64,000 nt of DNA, from assembly GCA_963697205.1 (NCBI GenBank), contig CAVONB010000010.1, positions 310,001-374,000 of the forward strand, in the 5' to 3' direction. This document shows positions 42,535 to 54,272 of the stretch, in pieces (positions within the stretch are counted from its first letter, which is position 1; each line of letters begins with the position of its first letter). Source of the stretch: CAVONB01 sp963697205. GTDB lineage: Bacteria; Pseudomonadota; Alphaproteobacteria; Rhizobiales; Hyphomicrobiaceae. Both the position numbers and the translations under genes were made by a program. A model generated the notes under the pieces. It saw only the letters and a program-made list of their open reading frames with translations. It was not told the DNA's origin and ran no database searches.

Positions 42535-43692
42535 ATGGAGAGCAGCGCACCAGTCGCGACCGCGCCGGTCCTGACGGCTTCGGCGGACGTCGACGGTCTC
42601 CAGGACCGGCCGCCGGCCCAGGCCTGGGTCGAGGAGGAGCGCCGCCACGGCCGCGGCGCCCGCTCCAACCGCGTCGGCCGCTACGAGCGCCAGCAACGCG
42701 ACGGTTTCGACGACGGCTGGGGCAGCCTGGACACGCTGCCTGCGTTTCGAACCGATGTCCGCAAGGAAATCGCGCGATCGATCATCACGCGCAATCAGAG
42801 CCCGGACATCAGCTTCGACCGTTCGATCAACCCCTATCGCGGCTGTGAGCACGGCTGCATCTACTGCTATGCCCGTCCAAGCCACGCCTATCTCGGCCAT
42901 TCCCCCGGCCTCGACTTCGAAACCAAGCTCTACGCCAAGACCAACGCGGCCGAATTGCTGCGGGCCGAGTTGGCAAAGTCTGGCTACGTCCCGCAGACCA
43001 TCGCGCTGGGCGCCAACACCGATCCCTACCAGCCGATCGAGCGCACCGAACGCATCACACGCAGCGTGCTCCAGGTGCTGGACGAGGCGCGCCATCCCGT
43101 CGGCATCGTCACCAAATCGGCGCTCGTCGTCCGCGATATCGATCTGCTGGCGCGGTTGGCCGAACGGGATCTGGTCAAGGTCGCGATTTCCGTGACCACG
43201 CTCGACCGGCGGCTCGCCCGCGCGATGGAACCGCGCGCATCGACCCCTGCCCGGCGGCTCGAGACGATCCACCGCCTGTCCGAGGCCGGCATCCCCACCG
43301 CCGTCATGGCCGCCCCGATCGTCCCCGGCCTCAACGACGAGGAGATCGAAGCGATCCTGACCGCCGCGCGCGATGCCGGAGCTCGAGAGGCGGGCTACGT
43401 CACCCTGCGCCTGCCGCTGGAGCTGAAGGATCTGTTTCGAGAGTGGCTGGCCACCGAGGTGCCCGGCCGCGCGGGCAAGGTCATCAAACTCCTGCAGTCC
43501 ATGCATGGCGGCCGCGACTACACGGCCGACTTCGGCGTGCGCCAGCGCGGCACCGGGCCCTATGCCGACCAGATCGCCCAGCGATTTCGCCTCGCCCTTG
43601 CCCGCCTCGGATTGAACCGGCGCCGCCTATCGCTGCGCACCGATCTTTTCGCGCCCCCGACGCCACCCGGCGGGCAGATGAACCTGTTGTAG
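42535..43692 (+). CDS. PA0069-family (SplB-like) radical SAM protein
   Basis: A 385-residue radical S-adenosylmethionine enzyme. The cluster motif is C-x3-C-x2-C in YRGCEHGCIYCYARPSHAYLG (about residues 100-120), with AKTNAAELLRAEL and ALGANTDPYQPIE after it, as in the group related to spore photoproduct lyase. An N-terminal segment of about 85 residues precedes the barrel. The substrate of this group is unknown. Its own LexA box upstream suggests a role in the DNA-damage response, in line with its SplB-like sequence. The gene stands alone, divergent from the GT2 gene. Confidence 0.88.
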   Translation: MESSAPVATAPVLTASADVDGLQDRPPAQAWVEEERRHGRGARSNRVGRYERQQRDGFDDGWGSLDTLPAFRTDVRKEIARSIITRNQSPDISFDRSINPYRGCEHGCIYCYARPSHAYLGHSPGLDFETKLYAKTNAAELLRAELAKSGYVPQTIALGANTDPYQPIERTERITRSVLQVLDEARHPVGIVTKSALVVRDIDLLARLAERDLVKVAISVTTLDRRLARAMEPRASTPARRLETIHRLSEAGIPTAVMAAPIVPGLNDEEIEAILTAARDAGAREAGYVTLRLPLELKDLFREWLATEVPGRAGKVIKLLQSMHGGRDYTADFGVRQRGTGPYADQIAQRFRLALARLGLNRRRLSLRTDLFAPPTPPGGQMNLL

Positions 43693-43723
43693 GCTCGCCC
43701 GAACGATCCCGCGAACACGGGAT

Positions 43724-43751
43724 TTGACGGAGCGTGCAGGTCCACTAGATT
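43724..43751 (+). promoter_or_regulatory. Probable sigma-70 promoter of hrcA
   Basis: TTGACG, then 16 bp, then TAGATT: a near-consensus -35 and an acceptable -10. It lies about 110 bp before the chosen hrcA start. No CIRCE inverted repeat (TTAGCACTC-N9-GAGTGCTAA) is visible around it, so HrcA does not obviously control itself here. Confidence 0.5.
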
Positions 43752-43859
43752 CAATCGGCGGCCAGGGCGCCGCGCCCAGGCGATCGAGTGAAGGTTCGGT
43801 CACCCCGGATGCAGGCCCTGAGCGCACATGCAACCAGACAGCGTACCGACACGACCGTC

Positions 43860-44918
43860 ATGGCGGAAATACCCAACGAGCTGAACAAGCTGAGCGAGCG
43901 GACACGCGAGATCTTCCGCTCGATCGTGGAGTCCTACCTGGCCACCGGCGAGCCGGTCGGCTCGCGCAACCTGTCGCGCGTGCTGCCGATGACCCTGTCG
44001 CCGGCGTCCGTGCGCAACGTCATGTCGGACCTCGAGCAACTCGGCCTGATCTACGCGCCGCACACGTCGGCCGGCCGGCTGCCCACCCAGACCGGCCTGC
44101 GTCTGTTCGTCGATGCGCTGCTCGAGGTCGGCAATCTCAATGACGAGGAGCGTCGCCAGATCGAGGCGCAGATCGGCGTCAAGCGCAGCCAGTCCTTCGA
44201 TCAGGTGCTCTCCGAGGCCGGCGAGCTCGTGTCGGGCCTGTCGCAGTGCGCCGGCGTGGTTCTGGCTGAAAAGCAGATCCGGCGCTTGAAGCACATCGAG
44301 TTCGTGCCGTTGGAGCCGACCCGGGCCCTGGTCGTCCTCGTCGGCGACGATCAGAGCGTGGAGAACCGCGTCCTGCAGCTGCCGGCCGGCCTGCCGCCCT
44401 CCTCGCTGACGGAGGCCGCCAACTACCTCAACGCCAAGATCCGTGGCCTGACGTTCCCCGAAGCCAAGGCCCTGATCGAAAAGGAGCTGGTGGTCGCCCG
44501 CGCCGAGCTCGACGGCTTGACGCAGAAGGTCGTCAAGGCGGGCCTCGCCGAGTGGTCCGGCACGCTCGACGACAGGAAGAGCCTGATCGTGCGCGGCCAG
44601 GCCAACCTGTTGAAAGACCTGACCGCGATCGAGGATCTCGAACGCATCCGCCAGCTGTTCCAGGACTTGGAGACCAAGCGCGACCTCGTGCAACTCCTGG
44701 GTCTCGCCGACCAGGCCGACGGCGTGCGTATCTTCATTGGCTCGGAGAACAAGCTCTTCTCGCTGTCGGGCTCCTCGCTCGTCGTCGCACCCTTCCACGA
44801 CACCACGCGCAACATCGTCGGCGTGCTCGGCGTCATCGGACCGACACGGTTGAATTATGCCCGCATCATCCCGATGGTCGACTATACCGCCAAGCTCGTG
44901 GGGCGATTGTTGACTTGA
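43860..44918 (+). CDS. hrcA: Heat-inducible transcription repressor HrcA
   Basis: Represses groESL-type operons by binding CIRCE elements. A 352-residue protein. The winged-helix domain has LSERTREIFRSIVESYLATGEPVGSRNLSR followed by LSPASVRNVMSDLEQLGLI; a GAF-like effector domain and the HrcA C-terminal VIGPTRLNYARIIPMVDYTAKLV complete it. An upstream GTG (43788) would add 24 residues. I chose 43860 because the added part is not HrcA-like, although neither start has a strong ribosome site. grpE follows 195 bp downstream, the usual alphaproteobacterial order. Confidence 0.95.
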   Translation: MAEIPNELNKLSERTREIFRSIVESYLATGEPVGSRNLSRVLPMTLSPASVRNVMSDLEQLGLIYAPHTSAGRLPTQTGLRLFVDALLEVGNLNDEERRQIEAQIGVKRSQSFDQVLSEAGELVSGLSQCAGVVLAEKQIRRLKHIEFVPLEPTRALVVLVGDDQSVENRVLQLPAGLPPSSLTEAANYLNAKIRGLTFPEAKALIEKELVVARAELDGLTQKVVKAGLAEWSGTLDDRKSLIVRGQANLLKDLTAIEDLERIRQLFQDLETKRDLVQLLGLADQADGVRIFIGSENKLFSLSGSSLVVAPFHDTTRNIVGVLGVIGPTRLNYARIIPMVDYTAKLVGRLLT

Positions 44919-45113
44919 TTTTTCTGCTGCACTGCATGATATCGCCGCCCAGGATCGCGCGCGCGCGGGCCGGACTGACGCGCGCTCTGCACCACCGCCT
45001 GCCTTTTGCTCGGCCGAGCGCCCAGCCAGCCAGCCTGGATAGATCGCCGGTCCTCTGCCGACGCCAATCGCAAAAGGCCGATCGTTCAAGGCCGAACGGG
45101 CCAAGGAGAGAGA

Positions 45114-45890
45114 ATGACCGCAGACCCTTCACAGCACGACACGGGCGCGGGCCCCGCCGCACCCCAGACGGGCGAGGAGGAAGCCGCGACCGGCATCGAG
45201 GCCGGCGCCGATCTCACGGCCTACGACGAAACGCAGATCCGCCAGATCATCGCAGCGCTCCAGGACGAGAACGAGAAGCTGCGCGCCGTGCAGGAGGCCG
45301 AGCGCGACCAAGCGCTGCGCGCGCGCGCCGAATTGGAGAATTTCCGCCGGCGCACCGAGCGCGAGAAGGCCGACACGGCGAAGTTCGCCATCACCAAGTT
45401 CGCCGCTGACATCGTCGGTGTGGCCGACAACTTCGAGCGCGCGATCAAGTCCGTGCCCGAGGGCGCCACCGCCGACAATCCGACGCTGAAGGCGCTGCTC
45501 GAAGGCGTCGTCATGACCGAGCGCGAGTTCCTCGTCGCCCTGGAGCGCCATGGTGTCAAGCGGGTGACCCCCTTCGAGGAGCCCTTCAACCCGCACCTGC
45601 ACCAGGCGGTGATGGAGGTCGAGCACCCCACCGTGCCCGCGGGCACGTGCGTCCAGGTCTTCCAGCACGGCTACACGATCGAGGAGCGCATCCTGCGCCC
45701 GGCCATGGTCGCCGTTTCGCGCGGCGGGCCGAAGGCACCCAAGCCCGCCGACGTGGCCCCCGACGCGGCGCCCAATGTGGCCCCCGACGCGCCTGCCCCG
45801 AGCCAGGCATCGCCCGAAGCGCCTGGCCAGCCGGCACAACCCAATGGCAACGGGGGTGACGGTCAAGGTCCGTCCGGGTCCGCTGCCTAG
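45114..45890 (+). CDS. grpE: Nucleotide exchange factor GrpE
   Basis: Releases ADP from DnaK. A 258-residue protein. It has an acidic, disordered N-terminus, a long helix (about 45-100) with the RARAELENFRRRTEREK pattern, the dimer helices, and the beta domain with PFNPHLHQAVMEVEHP and VFQHGYTIEERILRPAMV. The C-terminal ~45 residues form a proline/alanine-rich tail. AAGGAGAG lies directly before the ATG at 45114; the open frame further upstream is non-coding. Confidence 0.95.
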   Translation: MTADPSQHDTGAGPAAPQTGEEEAATGIEAGADLTAYDETQIRQIIAALQDENEKLRAVQEAERDQALRARAELENFRRRTEREKADTAKFAITKFAADIVGVADNFERAIKSVPEGATADNPTLKALLEGVVMTEREFLVALERHGVKRVTPFEEPFNPHLHQAVMEVEHPTVPAGTCVQVFQHGYTIEERILRPAMVAVSRGGPKAPKPADVAPDAAPNVAPDAPAPSQASPEAPGQPAQPNGNGGDGQGPSGSAA

Positions 45891-46274
45891 GCGCGATCGG
45901 CCGCCACCTCCGGCCCCCTCAAACTGCGGCCGGGTCGCAGCGTCAGGGCCCCGCCGCTGCCCGCATTCCGCCCACCGGCGTCGGTCGGCGTCGCAAAACC
46001 AGGGGAGATATCCCACGCCCGGCATCATCGGCCTGGAAAGGCCGAAGTCGTAAAGCTACAACCACCGATGCCAAATCATCACGGCCACGTGAGCCGGGCC
46101 GTTGCGCCCCGGAATCGTGCCCCCTATATAAACCGCGAGCGTTATGCCAGCTCCAGGGGATCGGTTCACCGAGCGCCAGGCCAAGGGTCCTTGAGCCTGC
46201 GAGCTCGGGGGCATGAGGGTGCCGACGTCGATTGGGCCCTGCCGGTCCGCCGCCAACGAGAGGACTAGAAAGCG
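45891..46274 (+). other. Intergenic region before dnaK
   Basis: About 385 bp between grpE and dnaK. I see no gene. The promoter at 46102-46130 is the main recognisable element, leaving a dnaK leader of about 140 nt. No terminator for grpE with a T-run was found. Confidence 0.5.
46102..46130 (+). promoter_or_regulatory. Candidate dnaK promoter
   Basis: TTGCGC, 17 bp, TATATA reads as a sigma-70-type promoter. The overlapping GTTGCG-N16-CCTATATA also resembles an alphaproteobacterial RpoH (sigma-32) heat-shock promoter. It is about 145 bp upstream of the dnaK ATG and is the only AT-rich -10-like stretch in the region. Confidence 0.5.
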
Positions 46275-48200
<1,926 letters not shown>

Positions 48201-48367
48201 CGCCGATGACAGTCGTGCGGGCGCAAGGCACCAGTGACTACGGGCCGGCGGAGCGATCCGCCGGCTCGGCGCATGCCGCAACGTCCGCTGAAGGTTACGT
48301 CATCTGCGCCAGCGCCGCCCGCGTCTTCGATCGCTGCGGGTGGCGGCTATGGAGGGGCTTCCGCTAG

Positions 48368-49520
48368 ATGGCCAAGCGCGACTATTACGAGACGCTCGGC
48401 GTGGCAAAAAATGCCAGCGAGCAGGACCTGAAGTCGGCCTACCGCCGGCTGGCCAAGGAGCATCATCCCGACCGCAATCCGGGCGACAAGCAGGCCGAGC
48501 AGAAATTCAAGGAGCTCAACGAGGCCTACGAGGTCCTGAAGGACCCCCAGAAGCGGGCTGCCTACGATCAGTTCGGCCACGCCGCCTTCGAGGGCGGCGG
48601 CATGGGCCGTGGCGGTGGCTGCGCTGGCTTCGGCCCCGACTTCGCCTCCTCGATGTCGGACATCTTCGACGACCTCTTCGGCGAGTTCATGGGTGGGCGC
48701 CGCGGCGGCGAGCGCCAGCGCGGCGGCCGCGAGCGCGGCGCCGACCTGCGCTACAACATGGAGATCACGCTCGCCGAAGCCTTCACCGGCAAGACGGCAC
48801 AGATCCGCGTCCCGACCAGCGTCGCCTGCGAGGCGTGCTCAGGCACCGGCGCCAAGGCGGGCACCAAGCCGGTCAGCTGTCCGACCTGCGCCGGCATGGG
48901 CAAGGTGCGCGCCAGCCAGGGCTTCTTCACGATCGAGCGCACCTGCCCGTCCTGCCACGGACGCGGCGAGATCATCGAGGACGCCTGCCCGGGCTGCAAT
49001 GGCGCCGGCCGCGTCACGCGCGAGCGCACGTTGTCCGTCAACATCCCGGCCGGCGTCGAGGACGGCACGCGCATCCGTCTCGCCGGCGAAGGCGAGGCCG
49101 GCCTGCGCGGCGGCCCGGCGGGCGATCTCTACATTTTCCTGTCGATCAAGCCGCACGAGTTCTTCCAGCGCGACGGCGCCGATATTTTCTGCCGCGTGCC
49201 GATCTCGATGACCACGGCCGCGCTCGGCGGCCACGTCGACGTGCCGACCGTCGAAGGCCAGATGACGCGCGTCAAGGTCACCGAGGGCACCGAGACCGGC
49301 AAGCAGTTCCGCCTTACGCGGCAAGGGCATGCCCGTGCTGCGCTCGAAGGTGATCGGCGACATGTACATTCAGGTCGAGGTCGAGACGCCCAAGAATCTG
49401 ACGCGGCGCCAGCGCGAGCTGCTCGAGGAGTTCGAGAAGGAAAGCCACAAGGATACGAGCCCGGAGAGCGCCGGCTTCTTCTCCAAGGTCGCAAGCTTCT
49501 TCGACGGCAAGGGCGGTTGA
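48368..49520 (+). CDS. dnaJ: Chaperone DnaJ (Hsp40), one frameshift as read
   Basis: DnaK co-chaperone. The J domain (1-70) has YRRLAKEHHPDRN with the HPD tripeptide. A Gly-rich region follows, then four zinc-binding repeats (CEACSGTG, CPTCAGMG, CPSCHGRG, CPGCNGAG) and the C-terminal peptide-binding domains. The frame breaks near 49318-49321, where one extra C turns the expected LTGKGMPVL into LTRQGHARA. Continuing one frame over restores the normal C-terminus up to the stop at 49520 (about 383 residues in total). I regard the indel as a likely sequencing error because both sides are well conserved. Confidence 0.94.
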
Positions 49521-49875
49521 TCCGCGCGCCAGCTCCATCGCACGCACAAACCGATCACGCTGTATCGACTGACTGGTGCGCAATGGGCACGCAACGCCGC
49601 TTTCGCACCGTCGATTACAGCCTGATAAGGGCATGTCCGGGGTGACATGGCCGCCACAACTCTTCACAATGACGGCGTTCGCGTGAGAGCGCTGCTTTTA
49701 GCGCGCGATCATCTCGTGTGGCGGGACCACAGCTCCGGTCAGCGGATCCTGCTCACGGCCAGAATGGGGCGTCGCGGCGGGTCTTGACGCCAGGCGCAGG
49801 CCGCGCGCGTTCGCCTCGAGGGGTTTGGCACATCGGCACGATGCCATCGGCACGACGAAGGGCACGACGCACAGC
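49521..49875 (+). other. Intergenic region between dnaJ and the IalB-like gene
   Basis: About 355 bp with no well-supported gene. A 46-codon open frame beginning at 49647 exists, but it has no ribosome site and no recognisable family. A weak inverted repeat (GCGCT...AGCGC) lies near 49692-49707. Confidence 0.4.
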
Positions 49876-50412
49876 ATGACACGGAAATCCACAATCGCAG
49901 CATCCGCGGCGCGCTGCGTCGCATTCGGCCTCCTGCTCGCATGGGGCGGCCTGAGCGCGGCGCCGGCGACGGCACAAAGCGCCAAGCTGATCAAGAGCTT
50001 CTCCGACTGGACGCTATATGCGGGACCGCCAGGCGCGCAGAAAACCTGCTTCGCCAGCTCCCAGCCCAAGGAGACCGAGCCTGGCAGCGTCAAGCGCAAT
50101 GCGGCCTATTTCTACATCTCGGCATGGCCCGGCGAAGGCGTGAAGAGCGAGGTCAGCGTCAAGCTCGGCTTCGCTGTGAAGGACGGCAGCGAGGTCACGA
50201 TCAGCATCGGCGGGGCCACGTTCAAGCTCTTCACCGAGGCGGAAAGGGCCTTCGTCGCCGACCCGATGGAAGAGTTGAAACTGATCGATGCCATGAAACG
50301 CGGCTCCCAGATGACGGTCCGGGCTGTCGCCCCCCGCGGCACGACGACCACCGACACCTATTCTCTGATGGGAATCACGCAGGCGCTGAACTCGCTCGCG
50401 TCCTCCTGCTGA
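49876..50412 (+). CDS. Invasion-associated locus B (IalB) family protein
   Basis: A 178-residue exported protein. An N-terminal signal peptide (TRKSTIAASAARCVAFGLLLAW, shown here split, cleavage near TAQ-SAK) is followed by the IalB-like domain with KSFSDWTLYAG, an early cysteine and a C-terminal cysteine. IalB-family proteins are periplasmic or envelope proteins widespread in Rhizobiales; only the Bartonella member is tied to host-cell invasion, so that name does not imply virulence here. The start at 49876 gives the signal peptide a proper positively charged end. Confidence 0.8.
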   Translation: MTRKSTIAASAARCVAFGLLLAWGGLSAAPATAQSAKLIKSFSDWTLYAGPPGAQKTCFASSQPKETEPGSVKRNAAYFYISAWPGEGVKSEVSVKLGFAVKDGSEVTISIGGATFKLFTEAERAFVADPMEELKLIDAMKRGSQMTVRAVAPRGTTTTDTYSLMGITQALNSLASSC

Positions 50413-50592
50413 CATGGATCAGCGCGCCGCAACGGCCAGGTCCGGGTTTCACGGGCAATTGCCTGGGAAACGGCAGGTAATCGGGGCCGGGCCCTGGCCC
50501 GGGCAACCGTGCCGTGCGCTTCGCCGTGGACCCGTGACCGCGTGTCCGTTGCGCTCCGTGCCAAGAATCGCAAAGGTGCGAGGGGGAGGGGA

Positions 50593-51698
50593 ATGACGGC
50601 CGTATCTTCTACCGGGCCGTCTCCCGCGCGCAGCGAGAGGAAGACCGCTTTGCAAGCCGATCAGAACGCCGCGCCGGCGGATGCCAAAGTCGAAGACTTG
50701 GCCGCCGGGCGCGACTGGATTCCGATTATGGCGCGTTATCGCGAGCCCAGCGTGGTTCGCAGCAGTGTCGAGATCGCCGTGACAGCCGTTCCGCTGGCCA
50801 TTCTTTGGGCGGCCGCATGGTGGTCCCTGTCGATCAGCTACTGGCTGACGCTGGTGCTCGCGGTTCCCGCGTCCGTTCTCCTCGTGCGCCTGTTCCTGAT
50901 CCAGCACGATTGCGGGCACGGCGCCTTTTTCCGCAATGCGCGCACGTTAACGACTGGATCGGCCGCGTCATCGGCGTGCTCACGATGACACCGTACGATG
51001 TCTGGCGCCGCAATCACGCCATCCATCACGCCACGTCCGGCAACTTGGACAAGCGGGGCGTCGGCGACATCGATACGCTGACCGTCGAGGAATATCTGGC
51101 GCTGCCCTGGTGGCGGCGCATCGCCTACCGGCTCTACCGCCATCCGCTCGTGATGTTCGGCATCGGCCCGTCGTACGTGTTCATGCTGCAGCAGCGGCTG
51201 CCCTATGGCCTGATGCGCGCTGGCTGGATGCCTTGGATCAGCGCGATGGCGACGAAACCTGGGGATTGCGGCTTTCGTGCTCGCCATGATCTGGCTCGTC
51301 GGCGCCGGCCCCTTCCTGCTCGTCCACCTGCCGATCGTCGCCTTGGCGGCCTCGCTGGGTGTCTGGCTGTTCTACGTGCAGCATCAGTTCGAGGAGACGT
51401 TCTGGGTAGAGGCGCAGGACTGGTCGCACCAGGATGCGGCGCTGTACGGCAGCTCCTATTACGATCTGCCGCCGGTGTTGAGCTGGCTCACCGCCAACAT
51501 CGGCGTGCATCACGTGCACCATCTCTACAGCCGCATTCCCTATTATCGGTTGCCGCAGCTGATCAAGGACTACCCGGAGCTGGCCGAAGTCCGCCGCATC
51601 ACGCTGCGCGAGAGCTTCCGCACGGTGCGTCTGAAGCTGTGGGACGCCAAAGAGCGGCGCTGGTGCCGTTCGCTCACGTCCAGCGCGGCGGTCGCTGA
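50593..51698 (+). CDS. Fatty acid desaturase, frameshifted as read
   Basis: A membrane di-iron desaturase with the three histidine boxes: HDCGHGAFF, NHAIHHATSGN and IGVHHVHHLYSRIP. Hydrophobic pairs lie between them. The frame breaks near 50946 (one missing base), near 51255-51259 (one extra) and probably near 51660 (one extra). With all three corrected the product runs from the ATG at 50593, behind a GGGGAGGGG site, to the stop at 51698, about 368 residues, ending in a normal ERR-LVPF tail. Without the last correction it would end at 51855. It introduces a double bond into membrane lipids or acyl chains; position unknown. Confidence 0.82.
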
Positions 51699-51810
51699 CG
51701 GCGGTCGGTCCCGCCTGCTGGCGTTTATCCTTCTGGATGCGAGCCACCGCAAATGGATCAGCCCGCACCATTTCCACATTCCCGCACGAGATATGCGCGC
51801 ACCCTCGCCT

Positions 51811-52044
51811 TTACCGCGACTTCGCGCCCGCGCGCTTGATCTCCTTGATCGCTGACCGCGCTTTTCCCGAACGCTCGACGATCTCGCGATCCTGCTCCGC
51901 AATCACTTCCTCGGCCGGCAGATCGCCATCGAGCCCGCCGAGGATCTCGGCGGGCACGCGGCGATTCGAGGTCTGCGAGCCGTCCTCGTAGGTGACGTCG
52001 AACATCACGAACTCGGCTTTGCCGTGGGGTTTCTTACGCGCCAT
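51811..52044 (-). CDS. Small conserved alphaproteobacterial hypothetical protein
   Basis: A 77-residue basic protein starting MARKKPHGKAEFVMFDVTYED. A central GGLDGDLPAEEVIAEQDRE segment and a lysine/arginine-rich tail follow. I recall similar short proteins in Rhizobiales, but no function is known to me. The ATG has a GGAGA-type site just upstream. It lies next to the DEAD-box helicase gene on the same strand, so the two may be co-expressed. Small size and charge hint at nucleic-acid or protein binding, which is speculation. Confidence 0.7.
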   Translation of the reverse strand: MARKKPHGKAEFVMFDVTYEDGSQTSNRRVPAEILGGLDGDLPAEEVIAEQDREIVERSGKARSAIKEIKRAGAKSR

Positions 52045-52059
52045 GGCGATCTCCTGTCC

Positions 52060-52867
52060 CTATCTCGTGCGTGGCTCGACGCTTCCGGCCGCCGTTGCCG
52101 GTTCTGGCGCCACTTGGGGCGCGGACCGCGAGTGACCGGATGCGGCTGCTGACGCGGTCGTCGCCGCGGGAGGCATGCGGGCGGCTGTCGCCGTCGCGCG
52201 CCGAAGCTTGCGCCCTCGGCTCGCCACCTTGGCGCCCCTCTCCACCTGTGCGTGCGTCCCGGGCGCTCCGCTAGTCGCGCCGCGCGTGTCCTGGCCGTCC
52301 TGCGCGCGCATCTCTGGCCGTGTGGCGCGGGGCCCCGGTTCGGCTCGCACTCGTGGCGGGCACCGGCATCGGCGCCATGGCCGCATTTCGCGCCGTTGCC
52401 CTGCCCTTGACCCTGCCCGTGACCATTGCCGGCACCGTTGCGCGCCCGATAGCCCGCCTTCGGCGCGGCCAGGAAGGCGACGCCGTCCAGCGAGTTTTCG
52501 TGACCGCGCGTGTCACGCTGCGGCGAGGAGGGCCGTCGGACTTGCGCCGCGGTCACGGCCATCGCGGGTCTGCGATGACCCGCAGGTAGCCGCCACCGTG
52601 TCCCGCACCATGGCCACTCGCGCTCGCCGCTTGCGGTCGTTCGCCGCGCGCCGGTGTCGCGCGCCGGTCCTGGCCCGGCACGACGAGCCGGCCGAGCCCG
52701 GCCGGCAGGCGCCACCCCGCGTCCCCGGCCTCGCGACCCTGGCGATGTCACCGGGCCGATCCCCGGCGATCACCGTGGCGCTTGCTCTGGCGTCCGTTGT
52801 CGCGCTCGCGATGCGGCGACGCCCTCGCGCCCAGCGGAGGTCCGATCGGCGGCCAGAGACCGCGTCG
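52060..52867 (-). other. Probable Arg/Gly/Gln-rich C-terminal tail of the helicase, frames broken
   Basis: In the minus-strand direction this stretch encodes fragments such as SLDGVAFLAAPKAGY and GNGHGQGQGQGNGAKCGHG, spread over different frames, with many arginines. Such low-complexity tails are usual at the C-terminus of RhlE-type RNA helicases. The conserved helicase core stops at 52868 in one frame, so this is probably its tail, scrambled by indels. No independent gene is supported. Confidence 0.4.
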
Positions 52868-54002
52868 TTACGGCGCGTTTCCGACAGGAATGGTCTGCCG
52901 CGTCAGCCGCTCGATGGCGCGCAGGAGATGCGCGCTCCTCGCCATCGCACAGCGAGATCGCGGAGCCCGATCGGCACCCGCACGCGCCGTGCGCCCGATG
53001 CGATGCACGTAGGCCTCCGGCACCTCCGGCAGATCGAAGTTGACGACGTGCGTGACGGCATCGATGTCGATGCCGCGCGCCGCGATGTCGGTCGCAACCA
53101 GCACGCGCACGTGCCCGTCGCGGAACTGACGCAGGGCGTGCTCGCGCTGACTCTGGCTCTTGTTGCCGTGGATGGCGAGCGGCCTGGATGCCGCCGCCCG
53201 ATCGAGGTGCAGCGCGACGCGGTCGGCGCCGCGCTTGGTGCGCGTGAAGACCAGCGTGCGCGCCATGTCGGCGTCGGCGCAGCAGCTCGACGAGCAGCGC
53301 GCGCTTCTTGTTGCGCTCGATGTGGATCACCCGCTGCTCGGATGCGCTCGACCGTGGACGGCGACCGGCGTCACCGCGACGCGACGGGCTCGCGCAGCAG
53401 TTCTGCGGCCAGCGTCGCGATCTCCTCGGGCATCGTGGCCGAGAAGAACAGGCTCTGCCGGCGCTGCGGCAAGCCCGACACGATCCGCCGGATCGGCTTG
53501 ATGAAGCCGAGGTCCAGCATCTGGTCGGCCTCGTCGAGCACGAAGATCTCGGTCGACGAAAGGTCCGCGTCCCGCTCGCCGATGTGGTCGAGCAGACGGC
53601 CCGGCGTGGCGACCAGGACGTCGACGCCCTGGCGTAGCGCCTGTGATCTGCGGGCGATGCGCGACGCCGCCGAACACGACGGCGACGCTGACGCCCATAT
53701 GTCGGCCATAGGTGCGGAAGCTGTCGGCGATCTGGGTGGCCAGCTCGCGCGTCGGGGACAGCACGAGCACGCGCGCCCCGCGGCGCGGCGCCGGGCGGCG
53801 GTTTTCGGCCAGGCCGATGCAGAATCGGCAGCGCGAAGGCTGCTGTCTTGCCGGTGCCGGTCTGGGCAATGCCCAGGAGGTCGGCGCCCGACAGGACGAC
53901 TGGGATGGCCTGCGCCTGGATCGGCGTCGGCGCGACATAGCCCTCTTCGTCGAGTGCACGCATGAGGGCCGGCGCGAGGCCGAGGTCGGAGAAGTCTGTC
54001 AC
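52868..54002 (-). CDS. DEAD-box RNA helicase (RhlE-like), heavily frameshifted as read
   Basis: An ATP-dependent RNA helicase for ribosome assembly or RNA turnover. The conserved motifs are present in order but in different frames: Q motif YVAPTPIQAQAIPVV, motif I AQTGTGKT, SPTRELATQIADSF, ATPGRLLDHIG, motif II VLDEADQML, motif III FFSATMPEEI, and in domain 2 VFTRTKRGAD, ATDIAARGIDI and HRIGRTARAG. At least seven single-base indels are needed, near 53813, 53643, 53385, 53357, 53343, 53276 and two more between 52930 and 52980. The start is taken as the GTG at 54002 in front of TDFSDLGLAPAL. Density of breaks suggests poor consensus sequence, but a true pseudogene cannot be excluded. Confidence 0.75.
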
Positions 54003-54272
54003 TGAGGTTCTTTCTTGAAAAATGGGCACACCGGATCGCGCACGCGTCATTGCGGAGAGTGCGGCGCCCGGCTCGCGAGGATTCGCGAACGGTTGTCCCG
54101 CACGCCCCGCGTGGTCTGGGCGATGGGTGGATGTTTCGCGGCGATCGAGAGAAGGGGGGTGGAGTGCTGAGACATCGGCCGGGCGTTGGCCCGGCACCCC
54201 CTCACGCGGCTGGAGCGCCAGAAATCGCTTCTTAGGAGCGATGGCGGCTTATCTCATGTTGCACTGCAAAAG

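Noticed and set aside
43693..43859. CIRCE element upstream of hrcA
   Set aside because: I looked for TTAGCACTC-N9-GAGTGCTAA and found no match; only a small CCCGCG-type inverted repeat is present.
49318..49321. Programmed ribosomal frameshift in dnaJ
   Set aside because: There is no slippery heptamer, dnaJ has no known programmed shift, and similar one-base insertions occur in neighbouring genes; sequence error is simpler.
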